A DNA stretch of 64,000 bases from Bradyrhizobium sp. CB1015 (GCF_025200925.1 NZ_CP104174.1:2294001-2358000), one strand, 5' to 3'. Shown: positions 1-9,457, numbered from the stretch's first letter. The notes: generated from the sequence alone by a model not told the origin. Made by a program: numbers and translations.

Positions 1-594
1 ATTCAGGCAGCTCTCGCCGGCGCCAAGTTCCCGCCGATGCACGACCGCACGCATCCGGCCAACGCCGCGGCGAACGTCTACCGTTCCTCCGACGGCACGT
101 GGTTCGTTCTCATCGTCACGCCGGACAAGCTCGTCCCTGTCGTGAATGCCATTGGCCGCCACGACCTGCTGACCGACTCGCGCTTTTCCGATCCTGCTCA
201 GCTGGTCGCGAACATGCCGCAACTGACGGCAATCTTCGACGAGGTTTTCGGCGCCAAGCCGATGGCGCACTGGCATGAAGTCTTTTCCGGCGTGAACGTC
301 ACTTTTGGCGAAGTGCGCGGACCGCAGGAGGTCGTCAACGACCCGCAGCTCGCGGCCAACGATATCGTCGTGCCGCTCAACGGCGCCGGCGGCAAGCTGA
401 CCTCGACGATCTCGAGCCCGCTCACGGTGCACGGCGTCACCAAGGCTCCGGCCCAGCGCGCGCCCGACCTTGGCGAGCACACTGAGCAGATCCTCCGCGA
501 ACTCGGCTTCGACGCCAACAGTATCCTCAACCTGCGTGAAAACGGCGTCATCGCGAAGGCAGCGCCACCGCGCAAGCAGGAAAGCGCGGTCTGA
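1..594 (+). CDS. CaiB/BaiF (family III) CoA transferase, C-terminal part
   Basis: The reading frame is open from base 1 and runs to a TGA at 592-594, so the gene starts outside the window and only about 197 residues are seen. The sequence reads as the C-terminal half of a family III CoA transferase: the NAAANVYRSSDGTWF stretch, the DLLTDSRFSD segment, and the late EVRGPQEVVNDPQL and DLGEHTEQILRELG blocks are typical. These enzymes move CoA between an acyl-CoA donor and a carboxylic acid. The catalytic Asp lies in the missing N-terminal part. An enoyl-CoA hydratase follows 32 bp downstream, which fits an acyl-CoA catabolic operon. The substrate cannot be told. Confidence 0.85.
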   Translation: MQAALAGAKFPPMHDRTHPANAAANVYRSSDGTWFVLIVTPDKLVPVVNAIGRHDLLTDSRFSDPAQLVANMPQLTAIFDEVFGAKPMAHWHEVFSGVNVTFGEVRGPQEVVNDPQLAANDIVVPLNGAGGKLTSTISSPLTVHGVTKAPAQRAPDLGEHTEQILRELGFDANSILNLRENGVIAKAAPPRKQESAV

Positions 595-626
595 TAGCCA
601 ACAGACAGTTGAAAAGGAAGCACGCA

Positions 627-1412
627 ATGAGCGACATCATAACCGAAAGTTCCGGCGGCATTCTTCGGCTCGAGCTCAATCGCCCGGCGCAGAAGAATGC
701 GATGACGGCCGGGATGTATGCGAGCCTTGCCGGCATTCTCGGGGAAGCCGACAAGGATGAGCACATCCGCGTCGTGCTCTGGCACGGCGCCGGCGACGCG
801 TTCTGCGCCGGCAACGACATCGGGGACTTCCTGAAGAATCCCCCCGGACCAGGTGAATCCCCGCAATCCGCCCTGATCAATGCGTTCGTCGCGTTCGAAA
901 AGCCGATCGTCGCGGCCGTGCAGGGCGCCGCGGTCGGCGGCGGGACCACCATGCTGACGCACTGCGATTTCGTCTACGCAGGCGAGAGTGCGAAGTTCAA
1001 GCTGCCGTTTATTGATCTTGCGCTGGTGCCGGAGTTCGGTTCGAGCTTTTCGATACCGGCGCGTGTCGGCCATCTCCGGGCGGCGGAATTGTTCCTGCTC
1101 GGCGAACCGTTCTCGGCCGCGCGGGCGGCAGAGCTTGGGCTCGTGACCCGCGTGGTGCCTGATCGCGATCTGCTCGCGACCGCCACCGCGACGGCGCAGA
1201 AGCTTGTGGCAAAACCGGCCGGCGCGCTGCGCGCCTCCAAGCGCTTCATCAAGCAGGCCTGGATCGGGCAGCTCAGAGAGGCTGCGAAATCCGAAAGCCG
1301 GGAGTTCAGCGCGCGTATCCATTCCCCGGAAGCCACGGAAGCCTTCACGGCGTTCCGAGAAAAGCGCCCGCCCAATTTCGCCAACCTGCGGAAGCCGCAC
1401 CCGGCCGAATAG
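627..1412 (+). CDS. Enoyl-CoA hydratase/isomerase family protein
   Basis: A 261-aa crotonase-fold protein. The oxyanion-hole motifs are visible: DAFCAGNDIGDF around residue 60 and GAAVGGGTTMLTHCDFVYA around residue 100. The LVPEFGSSFSIPARVG stretch and the ELFLLGEPFSAARAAELGLV block match the family. The ATG at 627 was chosen because AAAGGAAG lies just upstream at suitable distance; a longer frame from a TTG at 609 would run through that ribosome site. It follows the CoA transferase and precedes a YWTD propeller gene and a hydroxyacyl-CoA dehydrogenase, all co-directional, suggesting sequential beta-oxidation-type steps. Hydratase versus isomerase activity cannot be settled from sequence. Confidence 0.88.
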   Translation: MSDIITESSGGILRLELNRPAQKNAMTAGMYASLAGILGEADKDEHIRVVLWHGAGDAFCAGNDIGDFLKNPPGPGESPQSALINAFVAFEKPIVAAVQGAAVGGGTTMLTHCDFVYAGESAKFKLPFIDLALVPEFGSSFSIPARVGHLRAAELFLLGEPFSAARAAELGLVTRVVPDRDLLATATATAQKLVAKPAGALRASKRFIKQAWIGQLREAAKSESREFSARIHSPEATEAFTAFREKRPPNFANLRKPHPAE

Positions 1413-1446
1413 TCGGCGCCAGCGAAGCGATACAGAAGGACAGACT

Positions 1447-2370
1447 ATGACCGTACTCCATGCCACGCAGACCAAGGTCGTATCGGGCGCGACCCGGTCC
1501 GGCCGCTTGTTTCTCCTCGACCTGAGCGGCGGGCGCGTCCTGTCGATGGGTCCGGACGGCTCGCATCCTCGCGTCATCGCCGCCGACTGTTCCCATCCCG
1601 ACGGCATCGTCGTTGATGCGGAAGCAGGGCACGTCTATTGGACCAATATGGGCGTTCCCAGCCGGAACGACGGCTCCATCGAACGCGCCGACCTCGATGG
1701 CGGCAATCGCAGATTCATCGTCGCCCCAGGCGGCACATTCACGCCGAAGCAGCTCCATCTCGATAAGGCGAACGGCAAACTCTACTGGTCCGATCGCGAA
1801 GGGATGCGAGTCATGCGCGCCAATCTCGACGGATCGCAGATCGAAACCCTCGTCCAGACCGGAACGGGCGAAAACGACCGCCGCGACCAGTCCAGATGGT
1901 GCGTTGGGATCGCCGTCGATTCCAAACGGCAGCAGATCTACTGGACGCAAAAAGGCGGCGATAATGCCGAAGTCGGACGCATCTTGCGCGCCGGGATCGA
2001 GATCCAAAAGGGCGAGACGGCGGCTGATCGCAGCGACATCGAAGTCTTCTTCAATGGGCTTCCCGAGCCGATCGATCTCGAAATCGATCTGGACCATCGC
2101 ACCCTTTACTGGACCGACCGCGGCAATCCCCCACGCGGCAACACGGTGAACCGTGCGCCCATCGACGCGAAGCCCGCGCAGAACGTGCCGCAGATCGTGG
2201 TCTCGGACCTGATGGAAGGTATTGGCATCGCGCTGGATGTTCCGGGCAACCGGATGTTCGTGACCGATCTCGCCGGTTCGCTCTATGCGGCGAAGCTCGA
2301 CGGGACCGGGAAGCGGATGCTTCTCGCCGCCCAGGGAAATCTCACCGGCGTCGCCTACGTCGAAGTTTGA
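1447..2370 (+). CDS. YWTD-repeat beta-propeller protein
   Basis: A 307-aa protein carrying at least four YWTD-like blades: VYWTNMG, LYWSDREG, IYWTQKGG and LYWTDRGN, spaced about 45-50 residues apart, with the intervening LDG pattern (ADLDGGNRR, ANLDGSQIE, AKLDGTGKR). That layout is the LDL-receptor YWTD propeller fold and is also related to SMP-30/gluconolactonase-like propellers. No signal peptide is seen, so it is probably cytoplasmic. It lies 34 bp after the enoyl-CoA hydratase and 19 bp before the hydroxyacyl-CoA dehydrogenase, so it is probably co-transcribed. A lactonase or scaffold role is possible; nothing in the sequence decides it. Confidence 0.8.
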   Translation: MTVLHATQTKVVSGATRSGRLFLLDLSGGRVLSMGPDGSHPRVIAADCSHPDGIVVDAEAGHVYWTNMGVPSRNDGSIERADLDGGNRRFIVAPGGTFTPKQLHLDKANGKLYWSDREGMRVMRANLDGSQIETLVQTGTGENDRRDQSRWCVGIAVDSKRQQIYWTQKGGDNAEVGRILRAGIEIQKGETAADRSDIEVFFNGLPEPIDLEIDLDHRTLYWTDRGNPPRGNTVNRAPIDAKPAQNVPQIVVSDLMEGIGIALDVPGNRMFVTDLAGSLYAAKLDGTGKRMLLAAQGNLTGVAYVEV

Positions 2371-2389
2371 CAACAGATCGGAGCACCCC

Positions 2390-3346
2390 ATGACCAATAC
2401 CAAACCCATTCGTCGCGTCGCAATCATCGGCACTGGCGTGATCGGCGCCAGCTGGGCCGCGCAGTACCTCGCCAAGGGACTCGAAGTCGTCGCGACGGAC
2501 ATCGCACCCGACGCGGAATCCGCGCTGCGCAAGTTCGTGAAGTCGGCCTGGCCGGCGCTCGAAAGGCTGGGCCTGTCGCCTGGCGCGTCGCAGGCGAAGC
2601 TGAGGTTCACGGCCGACCTGGCCGAAGCGGTCGCCGGTGTCGACCTGGTCCAGGAGAACGGACCCGAGCGGCTAGAGTTCAAGCAGAAACTATACAAGCA
2701 GCTCGACGAGCTGCTGCCGCCGGATGTGATCATCGCGTCGAGCTCGTCCGGGATCAAGATGAGCGACATTCAGTCGGGCGCAGCTTTGCATCCCGAGCGC
2801 TGCGTCATCGGTCACCCCTTCAATCCGCCGCACCTGATTCCGCTGGTTGAGGTCGTCGGCGGGACCAGGACCTCGGAACAGACGATCCAGCGCGCGATCG
2901 CGTTCTACAAGTCGATCGGCAAGAAAGCCGTCCGGCTCAACAAGGAAATGCCGGGCCATGTCGCCAACCGCCTGCAGGGCGCACTGGCGCGAGAAGTCTA
3001 CTACCTCGTTGCAGAGGACGTGCTGAGCGCTGCGGACGTCGACGATGCCTTGTCCTGGGGTCCGGGTCTGCGCTGGGGCATCATGGGCAACATGATGCTC
3101 AACCATCTCGGCGGCGGCCCGGGCGGCATCGAGCATTTCTTGCACCAGTTTGCCGGTCCGTTTACCGCAACGTGGAAGACCCTCGGTATGCCCGAGCTGA
3201 CTCCAGAGGTGCAGAGGAAGCTGATCGACGGCGTTCATGCCGAGGTCGGATCGCGCAGCATCGAAGAGCTCGAAGCAGAGAGAGATGAAACTCTTCTCGG
3301 CCTGCTGGAACTGCGCGCCAGGCGTTCGGAGAAGCGTGCTCCGTAA
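2390..3346 (+). CDS. 3-hydroxyacyl-CoA / L-carnitine dehydrogenase family protein
   Basis: A 318-aa NAD-dependent dehydrogenase. The Rossmann motif VAIIGTGVIGASWAAQYLAKG is at residues 9-29. The catalytic region shows SSSSGIKMSD, HPERCVIGHPFNPPHLIPLVEVVGG (with the active-site His) and MPGHVANRLQGALAREVYYLV. The overall length and the single C-terminal helical domain resemble the L-carnitine dehydrogenase/lambda-crystallin branch more than classical FadB-type enzymes. ATG at 2390 follows GGAGCACCCC. The neighbours (CoA transferase, hydratase) support a role in acyl-CoA or carnitine-like substrate oxidation. The exact substrate is an inference only. Confidence 0.85.
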   Translation: MTNTKPIRRVAIIGTGVIGASWAAQYLAKGLEVVATDIAPDAESALRKFVKSAWPALERLGLSPGASQAKLRFTADLAEAVAGVDLVQENGPERLEFKQKLYKQLDELLPPDVIIASSSSGIKMSDIQSGAALHPERCVIGHPFNPPHLIPLVEVVGGTRTSEQTIQRAIAFYKSIGKKAVRLNKEMPGHVANRLQGALAREVYYLVAEDVLSAADVDDALSWGPGLRWGIMGNMMLNHLGGGPGGIEHFLHQFAGPFTATWKTLGMPELTPEVQRKLIDGVHAEVGSRSIEELEAERDETLLGLLELRARRSEKRAP

Positions 3347-3402
3347 CGTCGCGACGAACAGCTGCGTCAACGAGCCGATCGCCTTTTACTGAGGAATCAA
3401 CC

Positions 3403-4431
3403 ATGATCAGCATCGCGATTTCGGTGTCGCGCCTTCGGCTGACCTCACGGTCCGGCTGGGTGGAGCGGCCACGCCAATTCATCAGTCTGGCCAAGCCGCG
3501 TGTAATGGCGCTCGCGCTGTTCACGGCGTTCGTCGGATTGATGCTCGCGCCGATACGCCTGGAGCCACTTGCCGGCTTCATCGCAATTCTGGCCATCGCG
3601 GCCGGCGCCGGCGGCGCCGGCGCATTGAACATGTGGTACGACGCCGATATCGACGCGGTTATGTTGCGCACCGCGTTGCGGCCAATTCCTCGCGGTAAGG
3701 TCTCGAAGACCGAGGCGCTCATTTTCGGAGTTGTGCTCGGCATCACCGCCGTCATGGCACTCGCCCTGGTGACGAATCTCGCGGCGGCGGCGCTATTGGC
3801 CTGCACCATTCTCTTCTACGTCGCCGTGTACACGGCGTGGCTGAAACGGACAACAAAGCAGAACATCGTCATTGGCGGTGCAGCTGGCGCGCTTCCACCG
3901 GTGATTGGGTGGGCCGCGGCGACGGGCCAAATCGGGATCGAGCCGCTGGCGCTTTTCCTCATCATCTTCCTCTGGACGCCGCCGCATTTCTGGGCGCTCG
4001 CGCTCAACCGCTCCGATGACTATGCACGTGCCGGCGTTCCCATGCTGCCGGTCGTTGCAGGACGTGAGGCAACAACGCGGCAGATCCTCATCTACAGCGC
4101 GCTTCTCGTTCTCGCGTCGGAGCTGCCCGTCGGCCTTGGCTTTGCAGGCATGTTCTACGGTGTGGTCGTCGCCTTAGGTGGTGCGCTCTTTCTCTTACTC
4201 GCATTGAACCTGAATATCAGCGCTGCAACGGATCGCCGCGCCGCTCACGGGCTGTTTGTCTTCTCCATCGCCTATCTGTTCCTGCTGTTCGCAAGCCTTC
4301 TGGCCGACCACAACAATGCACCGGCGCCGACACGTCCCGCGCTGGACGCCCGATCGAACGTATCGTCGTTGACCGCGCAACAGCCTGGCGCCATGCACAG
4401 TGTGCGCACCTTCAGCGTTCGGGAGGCGTGA
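3403..4431 (+). CDS. ctaB: Protoheme IX farnesyltransferase (heme O synthase)
   Basis: A 342-aa polytopic membrane prenyltransferase of the UbiA superfamily. It converts protoheme to heme O by adding a farnesyl group. The first Asp-rich motif NMWYDADIDAVMLRTALRPIP (with the family's N-x3-D-x2-D pattern) is near residue 75, and the second signature WTPPHFWALALNRSDDYARAGVPMLP is near residue 190. About seven to nine hydrophobic segments are present. It directly precedes cyoA with a 1-bp gap (TGA then ATG), so the enzyme making heme O is produced together with the oxidase that uses it. In E. coli the same function (cyoE) is last in the operon; here it is first. GAGG sits upstream of the ATG. Confidence 0.93.
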   Translation: MISIAISVSRLRLTSRSGWVERPRQFISLAKPRVMALALFTAFVGLMLAPIRLEPLAGFIAILAIAAGAGGAGALNMWYDADIDAVMLRTALRPIPRGKVSKTEALIFGVVLGITAVMALALVTNLAAAALLACTILFYVAVYTAWLKRTTKQNIVIGGAAGALPPVIGWAAATGQIGIEPLALFLIIFLWTPPHFWALALNRSDDYARAGVPMLPVVAGREATTRQILIYSALLVLASELPVGLGFAGMFYGVVVALGGALFLLLALNLNISAATDRRAAHGLFVFSIAYLFLLFASLLADHNNAPAPTRPALDARSNVSSLTAQQPGAMHSVRTFSVREA

Positions 4432-4432
4432 G

Positions 4433-5311
4433 ATGCGGTACGGTTCGTTCACCCTGCTCCTGCTGGCGGCCGCGATGCTCGGCGGCTGCGATGGGGGCGT
4501 GCTGGATCCCAAGGGCCCAATTGCGCTTGCCGAGCGGCAAATTCTGTTCAACGCGACCGGCGTCATGTTGGCGATCGTGATCCCGGTCGCGCTCGCGACT
4601 CTTGGCGTTGCTTTCTGGTTCCGTGCATCCAATGAGCGGGCACGCTACCGGCCGGATTTTGTCTATTCCGGCCGCATCGAGATGCTGGTCTGGTCGATCC
4701 CGCTGATGACCGTGCTCCTTGTCGGCACCGTCGCCTGGATCGGCGCCTACGACCTCGATCCGCCCAAGCCGATTGCCTCCTCCACCAGGCCCTTGAAGAT
4801 CCAGGTCGTCTCGCTCGATTGGAAATGGCTGTTCATCTATCCGGAGCAGGGTGTCGCGAGCGTTAATCATCTGACCATCCCGGTCGGCACGCCGGTCAGC
4901 TTCGAGCTGACGTCCTCGGGCGTCATGAACAGCTTCTTCGTGCCGCAGCTCGCCGGCCAGATCTACACCATGGCCGGAATGGTGACGCGCCTGAATCTGC
5001 GGGCTGACGATCCCGGCACATATCGTGGGATGTCGGCGAATTATAGCGGCGCGGGCTTCTCCGACATGGTCTTCAAGGTCGACGCGGTGGCGCCCGACAG
5101 CTTTGCGCAATGGGTGGCTGCAACGCGCAACGCCGGCCCGGTCCTTGACGCACTATCCTATGCCGTGCTGGTCAGGCCGAGCAGGGCGGTTTTGCCCTTT
5201 ACCTATCGGTCGGTCGTGGGCGGCCTATTCACCGATATCATGAGTGCTGCGACGCAGCCGGACGCTGGGCTCTGCGTCGCTTATCCCAAATCCAAGAGGG
5301 CAGAACGATGA
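4433..5311 (+). CDS. cyoA: Cytochrome bo3-type ubiquinol oxidase subunit II
   Basis: A 292-aa lipoprotein: the N-terminus is a signal sequence ending in a LGGC lipobox near residue 19, then two transmembrane helices and a periplasmic cupredoxin domain. The CuA ligands of cytochrome c oxidases (two Cys, His, Met) are absent; the equivalent region reads [16 protein letters not shown], which is characteristic of quinol oxidases. This argues that the complex takes electrons from ubiquinol rather than cytochrome c. The ATG at 4433 overlaps the end of ctaB by context (1-bp gap) and the stop overlaps cyoB by 4 bp. Confidence 0.93.
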   Translation: MRYGSFTLLLLAAAMLGGCDGGVLDPKGPIALAERQILFNATGVMLAIVIPVALATLGVAFWFRASNERARYRPDFVYSGRIEMLVWSIPLMTVLLVGTVAWIGAYDLDPPKPIASSTRPLKIQVVSLDWKWLFIYPEQGVASVNHLTIPVGTPVSFELTSSGVMNSFFVPQLAGQIYTMAGMVTRLNLRADDPGTYRGMSANYSGAGFSDMVFKVDAVAPDSFAQWVAATRNAGPVLDALSYAVLVRPSRAVLPFTYRSVVGGLFTDIMSAATQPDAGLCVAYPKSKRAER

Positions 5312-7296
5312 ACCTGTTGGGCAAACTCGACTGGACCGCCATTCCGTTTCACGAGCCGATCATCATGGGAACGGTGGCTAGCGTCGGCGCCGTCGTCCTG
5401 GCGGCTCTCGCATGGATCACCGTTATGGGATACTGGCCATATCTCTGGCGAGAGTGGATCACATCGGTCGATCACAAGCGCATCGGCGTGATGTATATCG
5501 TCCTTGCGCTGCTCATGCTCGTGCGCGGCTTCGCGGACGGAATCATGATGCGCACGCAGCAGGCGGTCGCCGCCGGCGGTGCGCAGGGGTATTTGCCGCC
5601 CGAGCATTTTGACCAGATCTTCTCGGCGCATGGCACGATCATGATCTTCTTCGTGGCCATGCCGCTCGTGATTGGGCTGATGAATTTTGCCGTGCCGCTG
5701 CAGCTCGGCGTCCGTGACGTGGCGTTCCCGACGATGAATTCCGCGAGCCTCTGGCTGACTGCGACGGGAATCTTGCTGATCAACCTCTCTCTCTTCGTCG
5801 GTGAGTTCGCAAAGACCGGCTGGGTTGCCTACCCTCCGCTCAGCGAGCTGCAATTCTCGCCAGGCGTCGGCGTCGACTATTACCTTTGGTCCCTACAGAT
5901 CTCGGGCATCGGGACCCTGTTGAGCGGCGTCAATTTCGTCACCACGATCCTGAAGATGCGGGCCCCGGGCATGAGCTACATGCGCATGCCGGTGTTCTGC
6001 TGGACTGCGCTCGCCTCGAATCTCCTGATCGTGGCCGCCTTTCCGGTTCTCACCGCGCTGTTCGCAATGCTGCTACTCGACCGTTACCTCGGCTTTCACT
6101 TCTTTACGCTGGATGGCGGCGGCAACGCAATGATGTACGTGAACCTGTTCTGGGTCTGGGGTCACCCCGAAGTCTACATCCTTGTCCTTCCGGCATTCGG
6201 CATCTATTCGGAGGTGAGCGCGACTTTTTCCGAAAAGACGCTGTTCGGTTATCGCTCGATGGTCGGTGCGACCCTGGCGATCTGCGTGCTCTCCTACACC
6301 GTGTGGCTGCATCATTTCTTCACGATGGGCGCCAGCGCAGGCGTGAACGCCTTCTTCGGTATCACGAGCATGATCATCGGGGTGCCGACGGGCGTCAAAG
6401 TGTTCAACTGGTTGTTCACGATGTACGGCGGTCGCGTCCGGTTCACGGTGCCGGTGCTCTGGACGATCGGCTTCATGATGACGTTCGTGTTCGGCGGCCT
6501 GACCGGGGTCCTGCTGGCGTTGCCGGCGGTCGATTGGCAGGTGCACAACAGTGTCTTCCTGGTCGCCCATTTCCATCACGTCATCGTCCCGGGCGTCCTG
6601 TTCGGGGCCATCGCCGGCTACAATTACTGGTTTCCCAAGGCATTCGGCTTCAAGCTGGATGAGCGCTGGGGCGTTGCCGCGTTCTGGTGCTGGTTCATCG
6701 GTTTCCATCTTGCGTTCATGCCGCTCTACGTGACCGGGCTGATGGGGATGACCCGCCGGCTGCAGCACTATGATGTCCTCGCCTGGCAGCCCTGGCTGCT
6801 GGTCGCCGAGGCGGGCGCGGTCATCGTGATGGCCGGGATCGTCTGCCAAGTCGTTCAGCTCGTGGTGTCCATTCGCCGTCGTGAACAGCTGCGCGACACG
6901 ACGGGCGATCCGTGGAACGGCCGCACCCTGGAATGGGGCACCGCATCGCCGCCGCCGGCCTGGAATTTCGCGGTCCTGCCGCGCGTCAATGACATCGATG
7001 CATTCTGGGCCGGGAAACAGCGCGTGCTCGCGAAACAGGGCGTGGTCGGGCGGCAGCGCAGGTACGAGCCGATCGAAATGCCCAGGAGCAGCCCGGCAGG
7101 CTTCGCGACCGCGTTCTTCTCAACGATCACCGGCTTCGCCCTGATCTGGCACATCTGGTGGCTGGCAGGCGTCGGACTTCTCGGCGCAACCGTAACGTGG
7201 CTTGCCTTCATGTTCCGCGCGGAGGACGAAGTCGAGATTCCGGCAGAACAGCTCGGCCAGTTCGATCGGGTACATCAGGTAGAGGTCTCGCTATGA
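5308..7296 (+). CDS. cyoB: Cytochrome bo3-type ubiquinol oxidase subunit I
   Basis: A 662-aa heme-copper oxidase subunit, normal length for CyoB. Diagnostic motifs: [10 protein letters not shown] in helix II with a heme ligand His; [19 protein letters not shown] with the CuB His and cross-linked Tyr; HHFFTMG with the two further CuB His; and HFHHVIVPG with the high- and low-spin heme ligands. It reduces O2 to water and pumps protons in the inner membrane. ATG overlaps the cyoA stop by 4 bp (ATGA), and its own stop overlaps cyoC the same way, implying translational coupling. Confidence 0.96.
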   Translation: MNLLGKLDWTAIPFHEPIIMGTVASVGAVVLAALAWITVMGYWPYLWREWITSVDHKRIGVMYIVLALLMLVRGFADGIMMRTQQAVAAGGAQGYLPPEHFDQIFSAHGTIMIFFVAMPLVIGLMNFAVPLQLGVRDVAFPTMNSASLWLTATGILLINLSLFVGEFAKTGWVAYPPLSELQFSPGVGVDYYLWSLQISGIGTLLSGVNFVTTILKMRAPGMSYMRMPVFCWTALASNLLIVAAFPVLTALFAMLLLDRYLGFHFFTLDGGGNAMMYVNLFWVWGHPEVYILVLPAFGIYSEVSATFSEKTLFGYRSMVGATLAICVLSYTVWLHHFFTMGASAGVNAFFGITSMIIGVPTGVKVFNWLFTMYGGRVRFTVPVLWTIGFMMTFVFGGLTGVLLALPAVDWQVHNSVFLVAHFHHVIVPGVLFGAIAGYNYWFPKAFGFKLDERWGVAAFWCWFIGFHLAFMPLYVTGLMGMTRRLQHYDVLAWQPWLLVAEAGAVIVMAGIVCQVVQLVVSIRRREQLRDTTGDPWNGRTLEWGTASPPPAWNFAVLPRVNDIDAFWAGKQRVLAKQGVVGRQRRYEPIEMPRSSPAGFATAFFSTITGFALIWHIWWLAGVGLLGATVTWLAFMFRAEDEVEIPAEQLGQFDRVHQVEVSL

Positions 7297-7925
7297 ACGT
7301 TCTGGTCGACGCAAATGCTGTCCGCACAACCGAACTGGTTGATGTCAGCGAGGCGGGGCCCGCGCCCAAACGAATCATCGCCGGCTTTGGGTTCTGGATC
7401 TTCCTGCTGAGCGACATCGTGATGTTCTCGGCGCTATTTGCGAGCTATGCCGTGCTCGCAAAGGCGAGTGCGGGGGGCCCGACCGGCGCCCAGTTGTTCG
7501 ATCAGCGCAACGCTGCGATGGAGACTGCTCTTCTGCTGCTCTCCAGCTACAGCTGCGGACTGATGTCGCTGGCCATCATTTCGCGCCATCAGCTCGGCAC
7601 CTTACTTGGTGCCGTGGTGACCATCCTCCTGGGTGCGGCATTTCTCAATCTCGAAGTCCGGGAATTTCAGGACATGATTGCGGTGGGGGCATCGCCGCAA
7701 CGCAGCGCATTTCTTTCCGCCTTCTTCACGCTGGTGGGATGTCACGGGCTGCACGTCGCGATCGGACTGGTCTGGCTGGTCCTCATGATGGTTCAGCTGT
7801 CGCTGAGGGGATTTCAAGCGGTCGTGGTGCGCCGCCTGCACTGCTTCTCCCTGTTCTGGCACGCGCTCGACATCGTCTGGGTCCTGATATTCACGATTGT
7901 CTACCTGATGGGAGTCCTTCCATGA
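7293..7925 (+). CDS. cyoC: Cytochrome bo3-type ubiquinol oxidase subunit III
   Basis: A 210-aa membrane protein with about five hydrophobic segments, matching the size and pattern of CyoC. The [23 protein letters not shown] helix region, the [18 protein letters not shown] block and the late [17 protein letters not shown] and [18 protein letters not shown] segments are characteristic. The ATG at 7293 forms an ATGA overlap with cyoB; a longer frame from 7158 would run inside cyoB and is unlikely. The stop overlaps cyoD by 4 bp. Confidence 0.93.
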   Translation: MNVLVDANAVRTTELVDVSEAGPAPKRIIAGFGFWIFLLSDIVMFSALFASYAVLAKASAGGPTGAQLFDQRNAAMETALLLLSSYSCGLMSLAIISRHQLGTLLGAVVTILLGAAFLNLEVREFQDMIAVGASPQRSAFLSAFFTLVGCHGLHVAIGLVWLVLMMVQLSLRGFQAVVVRRLHCFSLFWHALDIVWVLIFTIVYLMGVLP

Positions 7926-8317
7926 CTGACACGCGTTGGGATGTTGCACCGGGAGACAGGCCGGCGATCCCGGCCGCGGAGCGAAGCGCGTCTGCCGGCG
8001 TTCTCGTGTACACGATCGGTTTGCTGCTGGCGGCGATCCTGACGGCGACGTCCTTCTGGGTAGCAAACACCTCGGCGATCTGGGCTCCCGGCGTGCCGGC
8101 CGGGCTCGCTGTCCTGGCCATCGCGCAGATGGGGGTGCACCTGGTCTTCTTTCTTCATATCACCACGGGACCGGACAGCACTCACAATGTCCTGGCGCTC
8201 GCATTTGGCGTGCTCATCGTATTTCTGGTTCTCGCGGGATCGCTCGTGATCATGGCGAACTTGAATGAGAACATGATGGCGCATGGCGAGATGATGAATT
8301 TGCAAATGCGGCACTGA
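7922..8317 (+). CDS. cyoD: Cytochrome bo3-type ubiquinol oxidase subunit IV
   Basis: A 131-aa small membrane subunit with three hydrophobic helices, including LVYTIGLLLAAILTATSFWVA and the signature AIAQMGVHLVFFLHI followed by NVLALAFGVLIVFLVLAGSLVIM. CyoD supports assembly of CuB in subunit I. It is the last gene of the ctaB-cyoABCD run; its ATG overlaps the cyoC stop by 4 bp. The N-terminal 25 residues are longer and more polar than in enterobacterial CyoD. Confidence 0.9.
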   Translation: MTDTRWDVAPGDRPAIPAAERSASAGVLVYTIGLLLAAILTATSFWVANTSAIWAPGVPAGLAVLAIAQMGVHLVFFLHITTGPDSTHNVLALAFGVLIVFLVLAGSLVIMANLNENMMAHGEMMNLQMRH

Positions 8318-8322
8318 ACCAG

Positions 8323-8778
8323 ATGGACGCTTCCATCATCTCTGCACTCGCGGCTCTCTCCGGCGCAACTATTGGCGGCCTGACGAGCGGGGTGGCCAAT
8401 TGGCTGAACCACCGTAGCCAGGTCCGCGCGCAATGGTTGCTTCACGAGAAGAACCGGCGACAGATCCTATACAGGGATTTCATCGAGGAAGCCGCGAGAT
8501 GTCACATCGATGCGCTTCAGCATCATGAGGTCAGCAACGGTGCCCCGGGACTGGTTGCGCTGTACGCAAAGCTCAACAGGATGCGAGTGCTGTCCTCCAA
8601 GCCGGTCGTGCGGAGCGCCGAGCACATCGCTAAGACGATCATGGATACCTATCTGGAACCGGACAAGAGCTTCGGCGAACTGCGTGACATGGCAAAATGC
8701 GGATCCATTGATCTGTTGCGCGAATTCAGCGAGGCCTGTCGTGAGGAATTCGACGAGATGCGTGACCGGCAGCTTTAG
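8323..8778 (+). CDS. Hypothetical protein with N-terminal hydrophobic segment
   Basis: A 151-aa protein starting 5 bp after cyoD. Residues 3-28 (ending in GVANWLNHRSQ) form one likely membrane helix; the rest is charged, helical and predicted cytoplasmic. I do not recognise a named family, though similar short proteins with an ISALAALSGATIGGLTS start are common next to unrelated genes in Bradyrhizobium. Codon use and the tight spacing argue that it is real. A link to the oxidase is not shown by the sequence. Confidence 0.65.
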   Translation: MDASIISALAALSGATIGGLTSGVANWLNHRSQVRAQWLLHEKNRRQILYRDFIEEAARCHIDALQHHEVSNGAPGLVALYAKLNRMRVLSSKPVVRSAEHIAKTIMDTYLEPDKSFGELRDMAKCGSIDLLREFSEACREEFDEMRDRQL

Positions 8779-9005
8779 GTGCGGATACTAGTACAGGCCA
8801 CGCGTTGAGGGACACCATCGCGTTTGCCCAGTGGAACTGACGTTCGAATGTCACGGGCGCATCAGCCGGATAGGCCGACCTTTATCGATAGCAATCCATG
8901 ACAAAAACCCCGCAACCGCGGTAAAGCTGGGGTCAGGGAAATCCTCCATAACACATTGGCTCGTTCCGCCGGCGATGACCAAGCACAGTTCGAAGGAGGA
9001 CAGAC

Positions 9006-9239
9006 ATGACCCAGGTATATTTCCACCGCTCCACCACGAAGAAGGTGTTTCTCGATCACCATGGCGCCGAGGTGAGCGATCTCGCCGAGGCGCGCGATCA
9101 TGCGACCCGGCTCGTGCAATCGTTCATCAATGAGCGCAGCCTCGAGGATTGGCGTGACTGGGTCCTGCATGTCAGCGACGACCAGGGCGATGAGCTTTTT
9201 GTTGTTCCCTTCATGTTCGTCCTCGGCAAGCCGCATTGA
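9006..9239 (+). CDS. Small DUF6894-like hypothetical protein
   Basis: A 77-aa protein with the pattern of small rhizobial proteins that start MxxxYFHxST and contain DLAEARDHATRLVQSFI followed by DWVLHVSDDQGDELFVVPF. AAGGAGG lies 8 bp before the ATG, giving a clear start. The 227 bp upstream hold no other gene; they contain a short CCCC...GGGG hairpin followed by a T-run on the - strand near 8906-8934, whose source gene is unclear. Function is unknown; the DUF assignment is from memory of the family pattern. Confidence 0.7.
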   Translation: MTQVYFHRSTTKKVFLDHHGAEVSDLAEARDHATRLVQSFINERSLEDWRDWVLHVSDDQGDELFVVPFMFVLGKPH

Positions 9240-9341
9240 AGTCAGCGTAAGTGCAATACGATCGCCGACAGCGTGGCTTCGCCGAATGGTGAGCTTTTAG
9301 TTCCCGGCACGTGTCTCCCTCCCTGTCCCGTCGGGCTCTCC

Positions 9342-9376
9342 GCGGCCGGTCCTTTCTCCTCCCGGGGACCGGCCGC
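9342..9376 (+). promoter_or_regulatory. Strong hairpin in the hemA leader
   Basis: Two perfect 11-bp arms (GCGGCCGGTCC at 9342-9352 and GGACCGGCCGC at 9366-9376) are separated by a 13-nt pyrimidine-rich loop. The stem lies 82 bp upstream of the hemA ATG and 102 bp after the preceding small gene. It is followed by CTCTTTCGGGGG rather than a clean U-run, so it could be a terminator for the small gene, a transcript-stabilising leader, or a regulatory structure for hemA. Confidence 0.5.
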
Positions 9377-9457
9377 CTCTTTCGGGGGTCGGATCGGCTC
9401 AGTGGCTCCCGATGTGGACGAAGTGCAATCGGGAGCGAAACCAGGCGGAGTTGCACG

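Noticed and set aside
198..1607. 469-aa - strand open frame opposite the CoA transferase and hydratase
   Set aside because: Arg/Gly-rich composition with no family match, antisense to two well-supported genes.
6073..6849. 258-aa - strand frame opposite cyoB
   Set aside because: Shadow of a strongly conserved oxidase gene; His/Asp-rich composition typical of antisense frames.
8906..8934. CCCC...GGGG hairpin with T-run on the - strand
   Set aside because: No - strand gene ends nearby, and the stem is only 4 bp outside a small inner palindrome.
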